Counted from the stretch's first letter, positions 27,505 through 36,574 are shown. The stretch: 64,000 bases of DNA from Streptomyces globisporus (GCF_003501885.1 NZ_QWFA01000010.1:1-64000); one strand, 5' to 3'. Numbers and translations: made by a program. The notes: generated from the letters alone by a model not told the origin.

Positions 27505-27777
27505 ATGTCCACGCAGGAATTCACCCTCGTCGATCTCAAGCGCATCCTGCTCGAAGGAGCGGGCGCCGACGAGGGTGTCGACCTCGACAGCGACACCGCC
27601 CTCACCACCGACTTCGTGAGCCTCGGCTACGACTCCCTGGCCCTGCTGGAGACCGGCGGCCGCATCGAGCGCGAGTACGGCGTCTCCCTCGACGAGGAGA
27701 TCTTCGCCAACGGCCTGACCCCGAACGGCCTGCTGACGGCCGTCAACGCGTCGATCCAGGAAGCCGCGGTCGCCTAG
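27505..27777 (+). CDS. lanC: Acyl carrier protein
   Basis: A 90-residue ACP. The phosphopantetheine site is Ser44 in LGYDSLALLE. The ATG at 27505 has AAGGGACAG upstream. It carries the growing polyketide for KS-alpha/KS-beta. No phosphopantetheinyl transferase is encoded in the window, so activation must come from elsewhere in the genome. Confidence 0.97.
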   Translation: MSTQEFTLVDLKRILLEGAGADEGVDLDSDTALTTDFVSLGYDSLALLETGGRIEREYGVSLDEEIFANGLTPNGLLTAVNASIQEAAVA

Positions 27778-27825
27778 GCACACCTGTCCGGAACGTACGC
27801 ACACCTCTCAGGGAGAAGAGAACCG

Positions 27826-28611
27826 ATGTCTCAGCAGGACCGACGGGTCGCCCTCGTCACCGGTGCAACCAGCGGGATCGGGCTGGCCGTCGCCCGCCTT
27901 CTGGCCACCCAGAACCACCGGGTGTTCATCGGCGCGCGCAGCGCCGCGAACGTGGCGGAGACCGTCAAACAGCTGCAGGACGAGGGGCTGGAGGTCGACG
28001 GCACCCCGCTCGACGTCCGTTCCGCCGACGACGTGCGCGCCTTCGTGCAGGCCGCTGTCGAGCGTTTCGGCACGGTCGACGTGCTGGTCAACAACGCCGG
28101 CCGCAGCGGCGGCGGCGTCACCGCCGACATCGACGACGAGCTGTGGCACGACGTCATCGACACCAACCTCAACAGCGTCTTCCGCATGACCCGCGAGGCG
28201 CTCACGACCGGCGGCATGCGGGACAAGCAGCGAGGTCGTGTCATCAACATCGCGTCCACCGCAGGCAAGCAGGGCGTGGTGCTCGGCGCCCCCTACTCGG
28301 CCTCCAAGCACGGTGTCGTCGGCTTCACCAAGGCGCTCGGCAACGAACTCGCCCCGTCCGGCATCACCGTCAACGCGGTCTGCCCGGGATACGTCGAGAC
28401 CCCGATGGCGCAGCGGGTCCGTCAGGGCTACGCCGACGCCTACAGCGTCACGGAGGACGCCATCCTCGAGAAGTTCCAGGCGAAGATCCCGCTCGGCCGC
28501 TACTCGACGCCGGAGGAGGTCGCCGGCCTGGTCGGCTACCTGGCCTCCGACACCGCGGCGTCGATCACCTCGCAGGCCCTGAACGTCTGCGGCGGACTCG
28601 GCAACTTCTGA
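27826..28611 (+). CDS. lanD: Polyketide C9 ketoreductase (ActIII-like)
   Basis: A 261-residue SDR that reduces the C9 keto group of the nascent polyketide before the first cyclisation. NADPH motif TGATSGIG, structural NNAG, and the catalytic Ser, Tyr and Lys (IASTAGKQG, YSASK) are intact. PGYVETPMA follows. The RBS GGGAGAAG precedes the ATG. Its position after the ACP is standard for reduced aromatic PKS clusters. Confidence 0.96.
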   Translation: MSQQDRRVALVTGATSGIGLAVARLLATQNHRVFIGARSAANVAETVKQLQDEGLEVDGTPLDVRSADDVRAFVQAAVERFGTVDVLVNNAGRSGGGVTADIDDELWHDVIDTNLNSVFRMTREALTTGGMRDKQRGRVINIASTAGKQGVVLGAPYSASKHGVVGFTKALGNELAPSGITVNAVCPGYVETPMAQRVRQGYADAYSVTEDAILEKFQAKIPLGRYSTPEEVAGLVGYLASDTAASITSQALNVCGGLGNF

Positions 28612-28646
28612 TCACCCGACGCCCCTCACGACCCCAAGGAAACAGC

Positions 28647-29585
28647 ATGATGACCAAAGAGGTTGAGCACGAGATCACCGTGCAGGCACCCGCGGCCGAG
28701 GTCTACCGACTGATCGCCGAGGTGGAGCACTGGCCGCGGATCTTCCCGCCGACGATCCACGTCGACCAGGTCGAGCGGAGCGAGCACGAGGAGCGCATCC
28801 GTATCTGGGCCACGGCCAACGACACGGCCAAGGTCTGGACGTCGCGCCGCACTCTCGACCCCCACGGGCTGCTCATCACTTTCCGGCAGGAGGTGCCTGC
28901 CCCGCCGGTCGCCGCCATGGGCGGCACCTGGATCATCGAGCCGCTCTCCGCCGACGAGTGCCGGGTCCGCCTGCTGCACGACTACGCCGCGGAGGGGGAC
29001 GACCCCGAGTCGCTGCGGTGGATCGACGAGGCGGTCGACCGCAACTCACGCTCCGAGCTCGCCGCGTTGAAGACCAACGTCGAACTGGCGCACGCCACCG
29101 CCGAGGTGACGTTCTCCTTCGAGGACACGGTGCAGGTCGACGGATCCGCGAAGGACCTGTTCGACTTCATCAACGAGGGCGAGAAGTGGCAGGAGCGGCT
29201 GCCCCACGTGGCGAAGGTCGACCTGGAGGAGCTGTCGCCCGGACTGCAGATCCTTGAGATGGACACCCGCACGAAGGACGGCCACACCCACACCACCAAG
29301 TCGTATCGGGTGTGCTTCCCGCAGGAGAAGATCGCCTACAAGCAGGTCACCCTTCCGGCGCTGATGACGCTGCACACCGGCCGCTGGACGTTCACCGAGA
29401 ACGAGGACGGCGTCGCCGCCACGTCGCAGCACACCGTCGTGCTGAACACCGAGAACATCACGAAGTTCCTCGGCGCGGACGCGGGCATCGCCGAGGCCAG
29501 GGAGCACGTCCGGTCCGCGCTGAGTGCCAACAGCCGCGCCACCCTGGGCCTCGCCAAGGACTACGCCGAGCGGCGACGCCACTGA
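28647..29585 (+). CDS. lanL: Didomain aromatase/cyclase (LanL/UrdL/JadD-type)
   Basis: 312 residues made of two START/Bet v1-like (helix-grip) domains, about 1-150 and 160-310. Each begins with a related motif (HEITVQAPAAEVYRLI and FSFEDTVQVDGSAKDLF). Didomain enzymes of this type aromatise the first ring of C9-reduced decaketides. The start is the first ATG of ATGATG at 28647, with AAGGA 7 bases upstream. It ends 2 bases before the oxygenase-reductase start. Confidence 0.95.
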   Translation: MMTKEVEHEITVQAPAAEVYRLIAEVEHWPRIFPPTIHVDQVERSEHEERIRIWATANDTAKVWTSRRTLDPHGLLITFRQEVPAPPVAAMGGTWIIEPLSADECRVRLLHDYAAEGDDPESLRWIDEAVDRNSRSELAALKTNVELAHATAEVTFSFEDTVQVDGSAKDLFDFINEGEKWQERLPHVAKVDLEELSPGLQILEMDTRTKDGHTHTTKSYRVCFPQEKIAYKQVTLPALMTLHTGRWTFTENEDGVAATSQHTVVLNTENITKFLGADAGIAEAREHVRSALSANSRATLGLAKDYAERRRH

Positions 29586-29587
29586 CC

Positions 29588-31834
29588 ATGGCCGACATAC
29601 ACACCAAGACCCAAGTGGTCGTGGTCGGAGCGGGGCCGGTCGGGCTGATGCTCGCCGGCGAGCTCCGGCTCGGCGGGGCGGACGTGGTGGTCGTGGAGCG
29701 TCTGGACACGCCCACCACGGAGTCGCGGGCGTCCACGTTGCACGCCCGCACCATGGAGATCCTCGACAGCCGGGGCCTGCTGGCCGAGCTGGGGACCGTG
29801 CCGACCGATGCCATGGGCCACTTCGGCGGTGTCCCGCTCGACCTCACCCTCCCCGGCCCCTGGCCCGGCCAGTGGAAGGTCCCGCAGGCCCGGGTCGAGG
29901 AGCTGCTCGGGAACTGGGCGACCGGCCTGGGCGCCGTCGTCCTGCGCGGCCACGAGTTGCGCGGACTGACGGCGGCCCAGGACCACGTCGACGCCGAAGC
30001 CGTCGGGCCGGACGGGCCGGTGCGGCTGCGGGCCTCGTACGTCGTCGGATGCGACGGGGAACAGAGCGCGGTGCGGCGCCTCGGTGGCTTCGGGTTCCCC
30101 GGCGCCGACGCCGCACGTGAACTGATCCGCGCCGACGTGGCGGGCATCGACATTCCCAACCGCCGGTTCCAGCGACTGGAGCACGGTCTCGCCATCGCCG
30201 CGCGGCGCCCTGACGGGGTGACCCGCGTCATGGTGCACGAGTTCGGCCGCGCTCCCGTGCGGCGCACCGGCGAGCCGGACTTCGCCGAGGTGGCCGACGT
30301 GTGGAAGCACGTCACCGACGAGGACATCAGCGGCGGGACACCGTTGTGGGTGAATGCCTTCGGCGACGCGTCGCGGCAGGCGGCCCGTTACCGGCAGGGC
30401 CGCGTTCTCCTGGCGGGCGATGCCGCCCACCAACAGATGCCGGTCGGCGGGCAGGCGCTGAACCTGGGTCTGCAGGACGCCGTCAACCTCGGCTGGAAAC
30501 TGGCCGCCCACCTCGGCGGGCGGCAGCCGCAGTCGTTCCTCGACACCTATCACGACGAACGCCACGCGGTGGGGCGTCGGACCCTGACCAACATCAGGGC
30601 GCAGGCGTCGCTGCTGCTCGGTGGCGCGGAGGTGGAGAGCGTACGGAAGCTGTTCGGCGAGCTGATCGACCGCGACGCCGGCCGTGCGCACCTGGCCGGA
30701 ATGATCACCGGACTCGACGTCCGCCATGACGTCGGACCGGGCGGCGACCGCCTCCTCGGAGCGCGCGTTCCGCACGCGGAACTGACCTGCGGGCAGGGCG
30801 CGGTCACCACCACCGCGCTGTTGCGCGAAGGGCGCGGCGTGCTGCTCGATCTGTCGCAGGATGTCGCCGCCGCGTGGCGGCTGCGCACCGCGGCGGGCCC
30901 CTGGGCCCCGGTGGTCGACACGGTCAGCGCGGCCCTCGTGTCGCAGGAGGGTCCGCTGGCGGGCGTCGAAGCCGTACTCGTACGTCCGGACGGGCACATC
31001 GTGTGGAGCGGACGTGGCGGTGAGGACGGCCTCGGGGCGGCGCTGCGCCGCTGGTTCGGCGCTCGGCGGGGAGAGGGCTCGGCCGTGGGCGGGGGCTGTC
31101 TCTCCGGGCGGACGGCACTGGTCACCCACGCGGGCCGCGGCCCCGGCCGGGCGGCCGCAGTCCGCCTCGCGCGGGAGGGGGCCCTCGTCGCGGTGCATCA
31201 CGCGTCGGACCGGGAGGCGGCCGCCGAGACCGTGGCCGCGGTGGAGCGGGACGGCGGCCGCGCCTTCACGATCGGTGCCGGTCTGGCCGGGTACGACGAT
31301 GTTCACCGCCTCTTCACCTGCCTGGAGGAGGCGCTCACGGAGCGCACCGGCGGGGCAGGCCTGGACGTCCTGGTCGACAGCTCCGGTGCGTGGAGCGGGC
31401 CCGGCCCGGGGGACGCCGCACCGGAGGATTTCGACCGCCTGGTCGCCGTCAACGTCAAGGCGCCGTTCTTCCTCGTCCAGCGAAGCCTGCGGAACATGCG
31501 GGAGGGGGGCCGCGTCATCGCCGTCTGCGGCGGTTCCTTCGAGCCCCACGACCGGCGGGCCCTCGCGCACGCGGTCAACCGGGGTGTGCGCGAGACGCTG
31601 GTCCGGCACTACGCCCCCGCACTGGCGCGGCGAGGCATCACCGTGAACACCCTGGTGACCGACGCGGAGTCGGGCGGCGCCGAGGGTGTCGTACTCCAGG
31701 AACTGGCCGAGCGGACGGCGCGAGTCCCCGCCGGCGAACGGTTCGGCGAGGCGGTGGCCTTCCTCGCCGGTGACGACGCGGGCGGAGTCACCGGCGCCGT
31801 CGTCCGTGTGGAACCCGGTCCCGGCGGCCCGTGA
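29588..31834 (+). CDS. lanM: Oxygenase-reductase fusion (LanM/UrdM/PgaM-type)
   Basis: A 748-residue two-domain tailoring enzyme. Residues about 1-495 are an FAD monooxygenase ([32 protein letters not shown]) related to the LanE-type enzyme. Residues about 505-748 are an SDR domain (ALVTHAGRGPG). Aligned with the separate SDR at 42210, the catalytic tetrad is gone: NNAG is DSSG, the Ser region is VCGG, Tyr is His661 and Lys is Arg665. A GTG at 31085 (codon 500) is preceded by GGGGAGAGGG, so the SDR part may also be made separately, as known for PgaM. The family carries out hydroxylation and dehydration steps after ring closure; the role of the degenerate SDR is open. Confidence 0.93.
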   Translation: MADIHTKTQVVVVGAGPVGLMLAGELRLGGADVVVVERLDTPTTESRASTLHARTMEILDSRGLLAELGTVPTDAMGHFGGVPLDLTLPGPWPGQWKVPQARVEELLGNWATGLGAVVLRGHELRGLTAAQDHVDAEAVGPDGPVRLRASYVVGCDGEQSAVRRLGGFGFPGADAARELIRADVAGIDIPNRRFQRLEHGLAIAARRPDGVTRVMVHEFGRAPVRRTGEPDFAEVADVWKHVTDEDISGGTPLWVNAFGDASRQAARYRQGRVLLAGDAAHQQMPVGGQALNLGLQDAVNLGWKLAAHLGGRQPQSFLDTYHDERHAVGRRTLTNIRAQASLLLGGAEVESVRKLFGELIDRDAGRAHLAGMITGLDVRHDVGPGGDRLLGARVPHAELTCGQGAVTTTALLREGRGVLLDLSQDVAAAWRLRTAAGPWAPVVDTVSAALVSQEGPLAGVEAVLVRPDGHIVWSGRGGEDGLGAALRRWFGARRGEGSAVGGGCLSGRTALVTHAGRGPGRAAAVRLAREGALVAVHHASDREAAAETVAAVERDGGRAFTIGAGLAGYDDVHRLFTCLEEALTERTGGAGLDVLVDSSGAWSGPGPGDAAPEDFDRLVAVNVKAPFFLVQRSLRNMREGGRVIAVCGGSFEPHDRRALAHAVNRGVRETLVRHYAPALARRGITVNTLVTDAESGGAEGVVLQELAERTARVPAGERFGEAVAFLAGDDAGGVTGAVVRVEPGPGGP
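31068..31087 (+). promoter_or_regulatory. Internal ribosome binding site and GTG start for a separate SDR domain
   Basis: GGGGAGAGGG at 31068-31077 lies 7 bases before an in-frame GTG at 31085-31087, exactly at the linker between the oxygenase and SDR domains. The product would be about 249 residues starting MGGGCLSGRTALV, a complete SDR fold. PgaM, a close relative, is known to make its reductase domain from an internal start, so this fits the family. Confidence 0.6.
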
Positions 31835-31896
31835 GCCGCTGCGCGTCTCTCGGCAGGCACCGACATCCGACCATCAGCGAAAGGACACTTCACCCC

Positions 31897-32478
31897 ATGT
31901 CATATGCACCTCTCCGCCTCGCGGTGATCGTCAGTAGCAACCGCGAGGGTCGCTTCGGCCCCGTCGTCGGCGACTGGTTCGCGGGCGAGGCCCGCCAACG
32001 CGACGACGTCGTGGTCGACGTGATCGACCTCGCGGACCACGAGCTGCCCACCTCGCTGTCGCGCGAGCCGAGCCCGGAAGTCGCCGAGGCGCTGGCGAGG
32101 ATCTCGCCGCGCCTGGCGCAGGCGGACATGTTCGTCGTGGTGACGCCGGAGTACAACCACAGTTTCCCGGCCTCGCTGAAGAACGTGCTCGACTGGCACC
32201 ACACGGAGTGGCAGGCCAAGCCCGTCGGTTTCGTGTCGTACGGCGGGCTGTCGGGCGGACTGCGGGCGGTTGAACAACTGCGTCCGGTCTTCGCCGAGCT
32301 GCACGCGGTGACGGTGCGGGATGCCGTCAGCTTCCACATGGCGTGGGAGCGGTTCGGCGAGGACGGCGCCCCGCGGGACGAAGGTTCCGTCGCTGCGGCG
32401 AAGGTTCTGCTCGATCAGCTCGGATGGTGGGGCCATGCCCTGCGCGAGGCGCGCGCGAAGACCCCGTACGGCAGCTGA
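31897..32478 (+). CDS. lanO: NAD(P)H-dependent FMN reductase (LanO/UrdO-type)
   Basis: A 193-residue flavodoxin-like reductase. The phosphate-binding loop is VSSNREGRFG, and VVTPEYNHSFPASLKN and SYGGLSGGLRAVEQLR are flavin-binding and active-site stretches of the family. It should supply reduced flavin for oxygenation steps. The ATG at 31897 follows AAAGGA with a long 12-base spacer. It is a paralogue of the gene at 50806. It follows the oxygenase-reductase gene by 62 bases. Confidence 0.88.
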   Translation: MSYAPLRLAVIVSSNREGRFGPVVGDWFAGEARQRDDVVVDVIDLADHELPTSLSREPSPEVAEALARISPRLAQADMFVVVTPEYNHSFPASLKNVLDWHHTEWQAKPVGFVSYGGLSGGLRAVEQLRPVFAELHAVTVRDAVSFHMAWERFGEDGAPRDEGSVAAAKVLLDQLGWWGHALREARAKTPYGS

Positions 32479-32565
32479 CCGGCCCCCGGCGGCTGCGGCA
32501 CCCGGCCGGCACGGCGTCGGGCGCCGTCCCCCTGAGCACCGACCTGTCCATGGAGGGGCACCACC

Positions 32566-34140
32566 ATGTCCGTAGTTGAAGACGCTCCCACCGCCGTACA
32601 GGCGCGGCTCGACGAGCTGCGACACCTCAGGGAACTGGCCCGGGACGGCGCCGATCCCGCTGCGACCGGGCGTCAGCAGGCCAAGGGCAAGCTGACCGTG
32701 CGTGAGCGCATCGATCTGCTGCTCGACCCTGGCTCGTTCCACGAGGTGGAACAGCTGCGCCGGCACCGGGCGACCAGTCTCGGCATGGCGGCGAAGAAGC
32801 CGTACACCGACGGCGTCGTGACCGGGTGGGGCACCGTGCACGGCCGTACGGTCTTCGTGTACGCCCACGACTTCCGGATCTTCGGCGGCGCGCTGGGCGA
32901 GGCCCACGCCGAGAAGATCCACAAGATCATGGACATGGCGCTGGCGGCCGGCGCCCCGCTCGTCTCCCTCAACGACGGCGCAGGCGCCCGCATCCAGGAG
33001 GGGGTCACCGCGCTCGCCGGCTACGGCGGCATCTTCCACCGCAACACGAAGGCGTCCGGGGTCATCCCTCAGATCAGCGTGATGCTCGGCCCCTGCGCGG
33101 GCGGCGCCGCCTACTCTCCCGCCCTGACCGACTTCGTGTTCATGGTCCGCGACACCTCGCAGATGTTCATCACCGGACCCGATGTCGTACGCGCCGTCAC
33201 CGGCGAGGAGATATCCCAGAACGGGCTCGGCGGCGCCGACGTCCACGCGAGCAGCTCCGGGGTCGCGGCCTTCGCGTACGACACCGAGGAGGCATGCCTG
33301 GAGGAAGTCCGCTTCCTGCTGTCCCTGCTGCCGCTCAACAACCGTGAGCTCGCCCCCGTCGAAACGTCCGACGACCCGGCTGACCGGCCGACCGACGCGC
33401 TGCTCGACCTGGTCCCGGCGCACCCCGGCCACTCCTACGACATCCGCGCGGTGATCGAGGAGGTCGTCGACCACGGCGAATACTTCGAGGTCCACGCGGA
33501 CTGGGCGCGCAACCTCGTCTGCGCGTTCGCCCGGCTGGACGGACACGTGGTGGGCATCGTCGCCAACCAGCCGGCCGCCTCGGCCGGGGTCCTCGACATC
33601 GACGCCTCCGAGAAGGGCGCCCGCTTCGTCCAGTTCTGCGATGCCTTCAACATTCCGATCCTCACGCTGGTCGACGTACCCGGCTTCCTGCCGGGCGTGG
33701 ACCAGGAGCACAACGGGATCATCCGACGGGGCGCCAAGCTGCTGTACGCCTACTGCAACGCGACGGTGCCCCGGATCTCGCTCGTGCTCCGCAAGGCGTA
33801 CGGCGGCGCCTACATCGTCATGGACTCCCGCTCGATCGGCGCCGACCTGGCCTTCGCCTGGCCCACGAACGAGATCGCCGTGATGGGCGCGGAAGGCGCG
33901 GCCAACGTCATCTTCCGCCGCGAGATCAACGCCTCGGACGACCCCGAGGGCGTACGGCAGCAGCGGATCAAGGAGTACAAGGCCGAACTCATGCACCCCT
34001 ACTACGCCGCGGAGCGCGGCCTGGTCGACGACGTCATCGACCCGGGCGACACGCGCCGGGTCCTGATCGGGTCCCTGGCCATGCTGCGCGCCAAGCACGC
34101 GGACCTGCCGTCGCGCAAGCACGGCAACCCCCCGCAGTGA
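32566..34140 (+). CDS. Acyl-CoA carboxylase carboxyltransferase (beta) subunit
   Basis: A 524-residue biotin-dependent carboxyltransferase resembling PccB/AccB and JadN of the jadomycin cluster. Motifs visible include ARIQEGVTALAGYGGIF and GPCAGGAAYSPALTDF, forming the first oxyanion hole, and ASEKGARF and RKAYGGAYIVM in the second half. It should boost malonyl-CoA supply for the PKS. No biotin carboxylase (alpha) or epsilon subunit is in the window, so it must use a shared housekeeping alpha subunit. It closes the PKS operon before a 383-base gap. Confidence 0.93.
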   Translation: MSVVEDAPTAVQARLDELRHLRELARDGADPAATGRQQAKGKLTVRERIDLLLDPGSFHEVEQLRRHRATSLGMAAKKPYTDGVVTGWGTVHGRTVFVYAHDFRIFGGALGEAHAEKIHKIMDMALAAGAPLVSLNDGAGARIQEGVTALAGYGGIFHRNTKASGVIPQISVMLGPCAGGAAYSPALTDFVFMVRDTSQMFITGPDVVRAVTGEEISQNGLGGADVHASSSGVAAFAYDTEEACLEEVRFLLSLLPLNNRELAPVETSDDPADRPTDALLDLVPAHPGHSYDIRAVIEEVVDHGEYFEVHADWARNLVCAFARLDGHVVGIVANQPAASAGVLDIDASEKGARFVQFCDAFNIPILTLVDVPGFLPGVDQEHNGIIRRGAKLLYAYCNATVPRISLVLRKAYGGAYIVMDSRSIGADLAFAWPTNEIAVMGAEGAANVIFRREINASDDPEGVRQQRIKEYKAELMHPYYAAERGLVDDVIDPGDTRRVLIGSLAMLRAKHADLPSRKHGNPPQ

Positions 34141-34523
34141 CGGGCCGGGACGGGGCGGCCGGGGAGGCCGCCGGCGGGGACGGCACACGGCCGGCTCACG
34201 CCGCCCGGAGGGAATCCGTGTGACTCAGGGGATCTGAAGAAGCACGCCAGGTCCTTGCCAATGTCAGCCTTCGGTCAATTTCCTTGCCGCCCGCCGACGC
34301 GTCGAAGAAGCTATTGCCAACGCTCTTGAGCGGTGCCCGAAGGCTGCTGCGGCAGCATGCTCCGCATGCGCCGGCACGCGCACCGAGACGACGTGCTCCG
34401 GTATCCCCGGCCCTTTTGTTCTCCCGCAGTCGACCCCGCTGACCTGCGATCGGCGGCCGGTCGCTGCCCGCGATGCAGCGAGCACGCAGAAATGCCTCAT
34501 TCCTCGTGAGCAAAGGAAACAAC
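34141..34523. promoter_or_regulatory. Intergenic region before the deoxysugar operon
   Basis: 383 bases with no credible gene. A GC hairpin (34154-34160 with 34166-34172) follows the carboxyltransferase stop. CAGCCTTCGG (34265-34274) and CCGAAGGCTG (34337-34346) form a perfect 10-bp inverted repeat 62 bases apart. GCATGC occurs twice (34355-34360 and 34364-34369). A weak promoter TTGCCG-N18-AAGCTA may lie at 34284-34313, inside the inverted repeat. This is the likely start of a second transcript for the sugar genes. Confidence 0.45.
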
Positions 34524-35591
34524 GTGAAGGCTCTCGTCCTGTCGGGCGGATCGGGTACCCGACTCCGGCCGTTCAGCTATTCGATGCCCAAACAGCTCAT
34601 ACCGATCGCCAATAAACCGGTCCTGGAACACGTCCTGGAGAATGTCAAAGAGCTGGGTGTGACGGAGATCGGCGTCGTCGTCGGAGGCCGGCTCTCCCAG
34701 ATCCAGACGGTGTTCGGAGATGGCAGCGACCTCGGCGTGCGCATCACCTACATCGAGCAGGAGGCGCCCCTCGGCCTGGCCCACTGCGTGTCGCTCGCCC
34801 GGCCCTTCCTCGCCGACGACGACTTCGTGATGTACCTGGGCGACAACATGCTGCCCGAGGGCGTCAAGCCGATCGCCGAGGAGTTCACGGCGGACCGCCC
34901 CGACGCGCAGGTGGTTGTCCACAAGGTCGCCGATCCCCGTGCCTTCGGGGTCGCGGAGCTGGACGCCGAGGGCGGCGTCGAGCGCCTGGTGGAGAAGCCG
35001 CAGCAGCCGCGCAGCGACCTCGCGCTGATCGGCGTCTACTTCTTCACCTCGGCGATCCACGAGGCGGTCGCGGCCATCGAGCCCAGCGCACGCGGCGAGC
35101 TGGAGATCACGGACGCCATCCAATGGCTCGTCACGCACGGCCGTGACGTCAGGGCCAGCGTGTACGACGGCTACTGGAAGGACACGGGCCGCGTCGACGA
35201 CGTCCTGGAATGCAACCGCGAGCTGCTGGACGGCCTGCGACCGTCCGTCGACGGCGAGGTCGACGCGGTCAGCACACTGATCGGCCGGGTCGTCGTCGAG
35301 CGCGGCGCCCGCGTCATCGGCTCCCGCATCGAGGGCCCGGCGATCATCGGGGCCGGCACGGTCGTGACCGACAGCCGCATCGGGCCTTACACGTCCATCG
35401 GCAAGGACTGCGTGCTCACCGACACCGACATCGAGTACTCCATCGCCCTGGACGGCGCCACTGTCTCCGAGGTGCGCGGACTGCGCAGCTCGATCATCGG
35501 CCGCTTCGCCTCCGTCGGGCCGGCCGGCCAGGACACCCCCCACCACCGGCTCGTCGTCGGTGACCACACACGAGTCGAGGTAGCGGCGTGA
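34524..35591 (+). CDS. lanG: NDP-glucose synthase (glucose-1-phosphate nucleotidylyltransferase)
   Basis: A 355-residue StrD/RmlA-like enzyme making NDP-glucose from glucose-1-phosphate, the first step for both sugars. The nucleotide-binding signature LSGGSGTRLRPFSY and KQLIPIANKPVLE are clear. C-terminal left-handed beta-helix-like repeats (IGRVVVERGARVIGSRIEGP) mark the long StrD subclass. I chose the GTG at 34524 because AAAGGA lies 7-12 bases upstream; an in-frame GTG at 34506 is weaker. The stop overlaps the next start (GTGA). Confidence 0.95.
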   Translation: MKALVLSGGSGTRLRPFSYSMPKQLIPIANKPVLEHVLENVKELGVTEIGVVVGGRLSQIQTVFGDGSDLGVRITYIEQEAPLGLAHCVSLARPFLADDDFVMYLGDNMLPEGVKPIAEEFTADRPDAQVVVHKVADPRAFGVAELDAEGGVERLVEKPQQPRSDLALIGVYFFTSAIHEAVAAIEPSARGELEITDAIQWLVTHGRDVRASVYDGYWKDTGRVDDVLECNRELLDGLRPSVDGEVDAVSTLIGRVVVERGARVIGSRIEGPAIIGAGTVVTDSRIGPYTSIGKDCVLTDTDIEYSIALDGATVSEVRGLRSSIIGRFASVGPAGQDTPHHRLVVGDHTRVEVAA

Positions 35592-36574
35592 AGAAGATCC
35601 TGGTCACCGGCGGCGCGGGCTTCATCGGCTCGCACTATGTGCGCACGCTCCTGGATGACGGCTATGCGGACTGGAAGGGTGCGCACGTCACTGTCCTGGA
35701 CAAGCTGACCTATGCCGGGAACCGCGACAACCTCCCGGGGACACACCCGCGCTTGACCTTCGTCCGGGGCGACATCTGCGACAACGACCTGCTGCGCCGG
35801 GTGCTTCCCGGGCACGACGCCGTGGTCCACTTCGCGGCGGAGTCACACGTGGACCGCTCACTGGAATCGGCCGAGGAGTTCGTCCGCACGAATGTGACGG
35901 GCACCCAGCGGCTGCTGGACGCGGTCCTCGCCACCCGTGTGCCGCGAGTGGTCCACGTCTCCACCGACGAGGTCTACGGCTCCATCGAGGAGGGCTCCTG
36001 GACGGAGGAGTGGCCGCTGGCCCCCAACTCTCCGTACTCCGCGTCCAAGGCGGCCTCCGATCTCCTGGCGCGGTCGTACTGGCGCACCCATGGCCTTGAC
36101 CTCTCCATCACTCGGTGCTCCAACAACTACGGCCCCTACCAGCACCCCGAGAAGTTCATCCCGCTGTTCGTCACGAACCTGCTGGAGGGCCAGAGGGTGC
36201 CGCTGTACGGCGACGGTCGCAACATCCGCGAGTGGCTCCACGTGGACGACCACTGCCGCGCGATCGACCTGGTACTGAACAAGGGCGGGGCCGGAGAGAT
36301 CTACAACGTCGGCGGCGGCAACGAGCAGACCAACAGGGCGGTCACCGAGCGGCTCCTCCAGCTGACCGGATCGGACGAGTCCAAGGTGCGCCGGGTCGCC
36401 GACCGCAAGGCGCACGACCTGCGCTACTCCCTCGACGAGACGAAGATCCGCGAGGAGCTCGGCTACGCCCCCCGGGTCCCCTTCGAACAGGGCCTGGCCG
36501 ACACCGTCGACTGGTATCGCGACAACCCCGCCTGGTGGAAGGGCACCAAGTACGGCGGTGGGGCGCAGGCCTGA
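35588..36574 (+). CDS. lanH: NDP-glucose 4,6-dehydratase
   Basis: A 328-residue extended SDR (RmlB-like) forming NDP-4-keto-6-deoxyglucose. Visible are GGAGFIGSHYVRTLL for NAD+, HFAAESHVDRS, STDEVYGS with the catalytic Asp-Glu, and YSASKAASD (Tyr-Lys). It overlaps the NDP-glucose synthase gene by 4 bases. The product is the branch point for the D-olivose and L-rhodinose routes. Confidence 0.97.
   Translation: MKKILVTGGAGFIGSHYVRTLLDDGYADWKGAHVTVLDKLTYAGNRDNLPGTHPRLTFVRGDICDNDLLRRVLPGHDAVVHFAAESHVDRSLESAEEFVRTNVTGTQRLLDAVLATRVPRVVHVSTDEVYGSIEEGSWTEEWPLAPNSPYSASKAASDLLARSYWRTHGLDLSITRCSNNYGPYQHPEKFIPLFVTNLLEGQRVPLYGDGRNIREWLHVDDHCRAIDLVLNKGGAGEIYNVGGGNEQTNRAVTERLLQLTGSDESKVRRVADRKAHDLRYSLDETKIREELGYAPRVPFEQGLADTVDWYRDNPAWWKGTKYGGGAQA

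Noticed and set aside
34196-34522. Possible 108-residue minus-strand gene in the gap before the sugar operon
   Set aside because: No RBS, no recognisable fold, composition unlike its neighbours; it overlaps the RBS of the NDP-glucose synthase gene. Treated as a regulatory gap.
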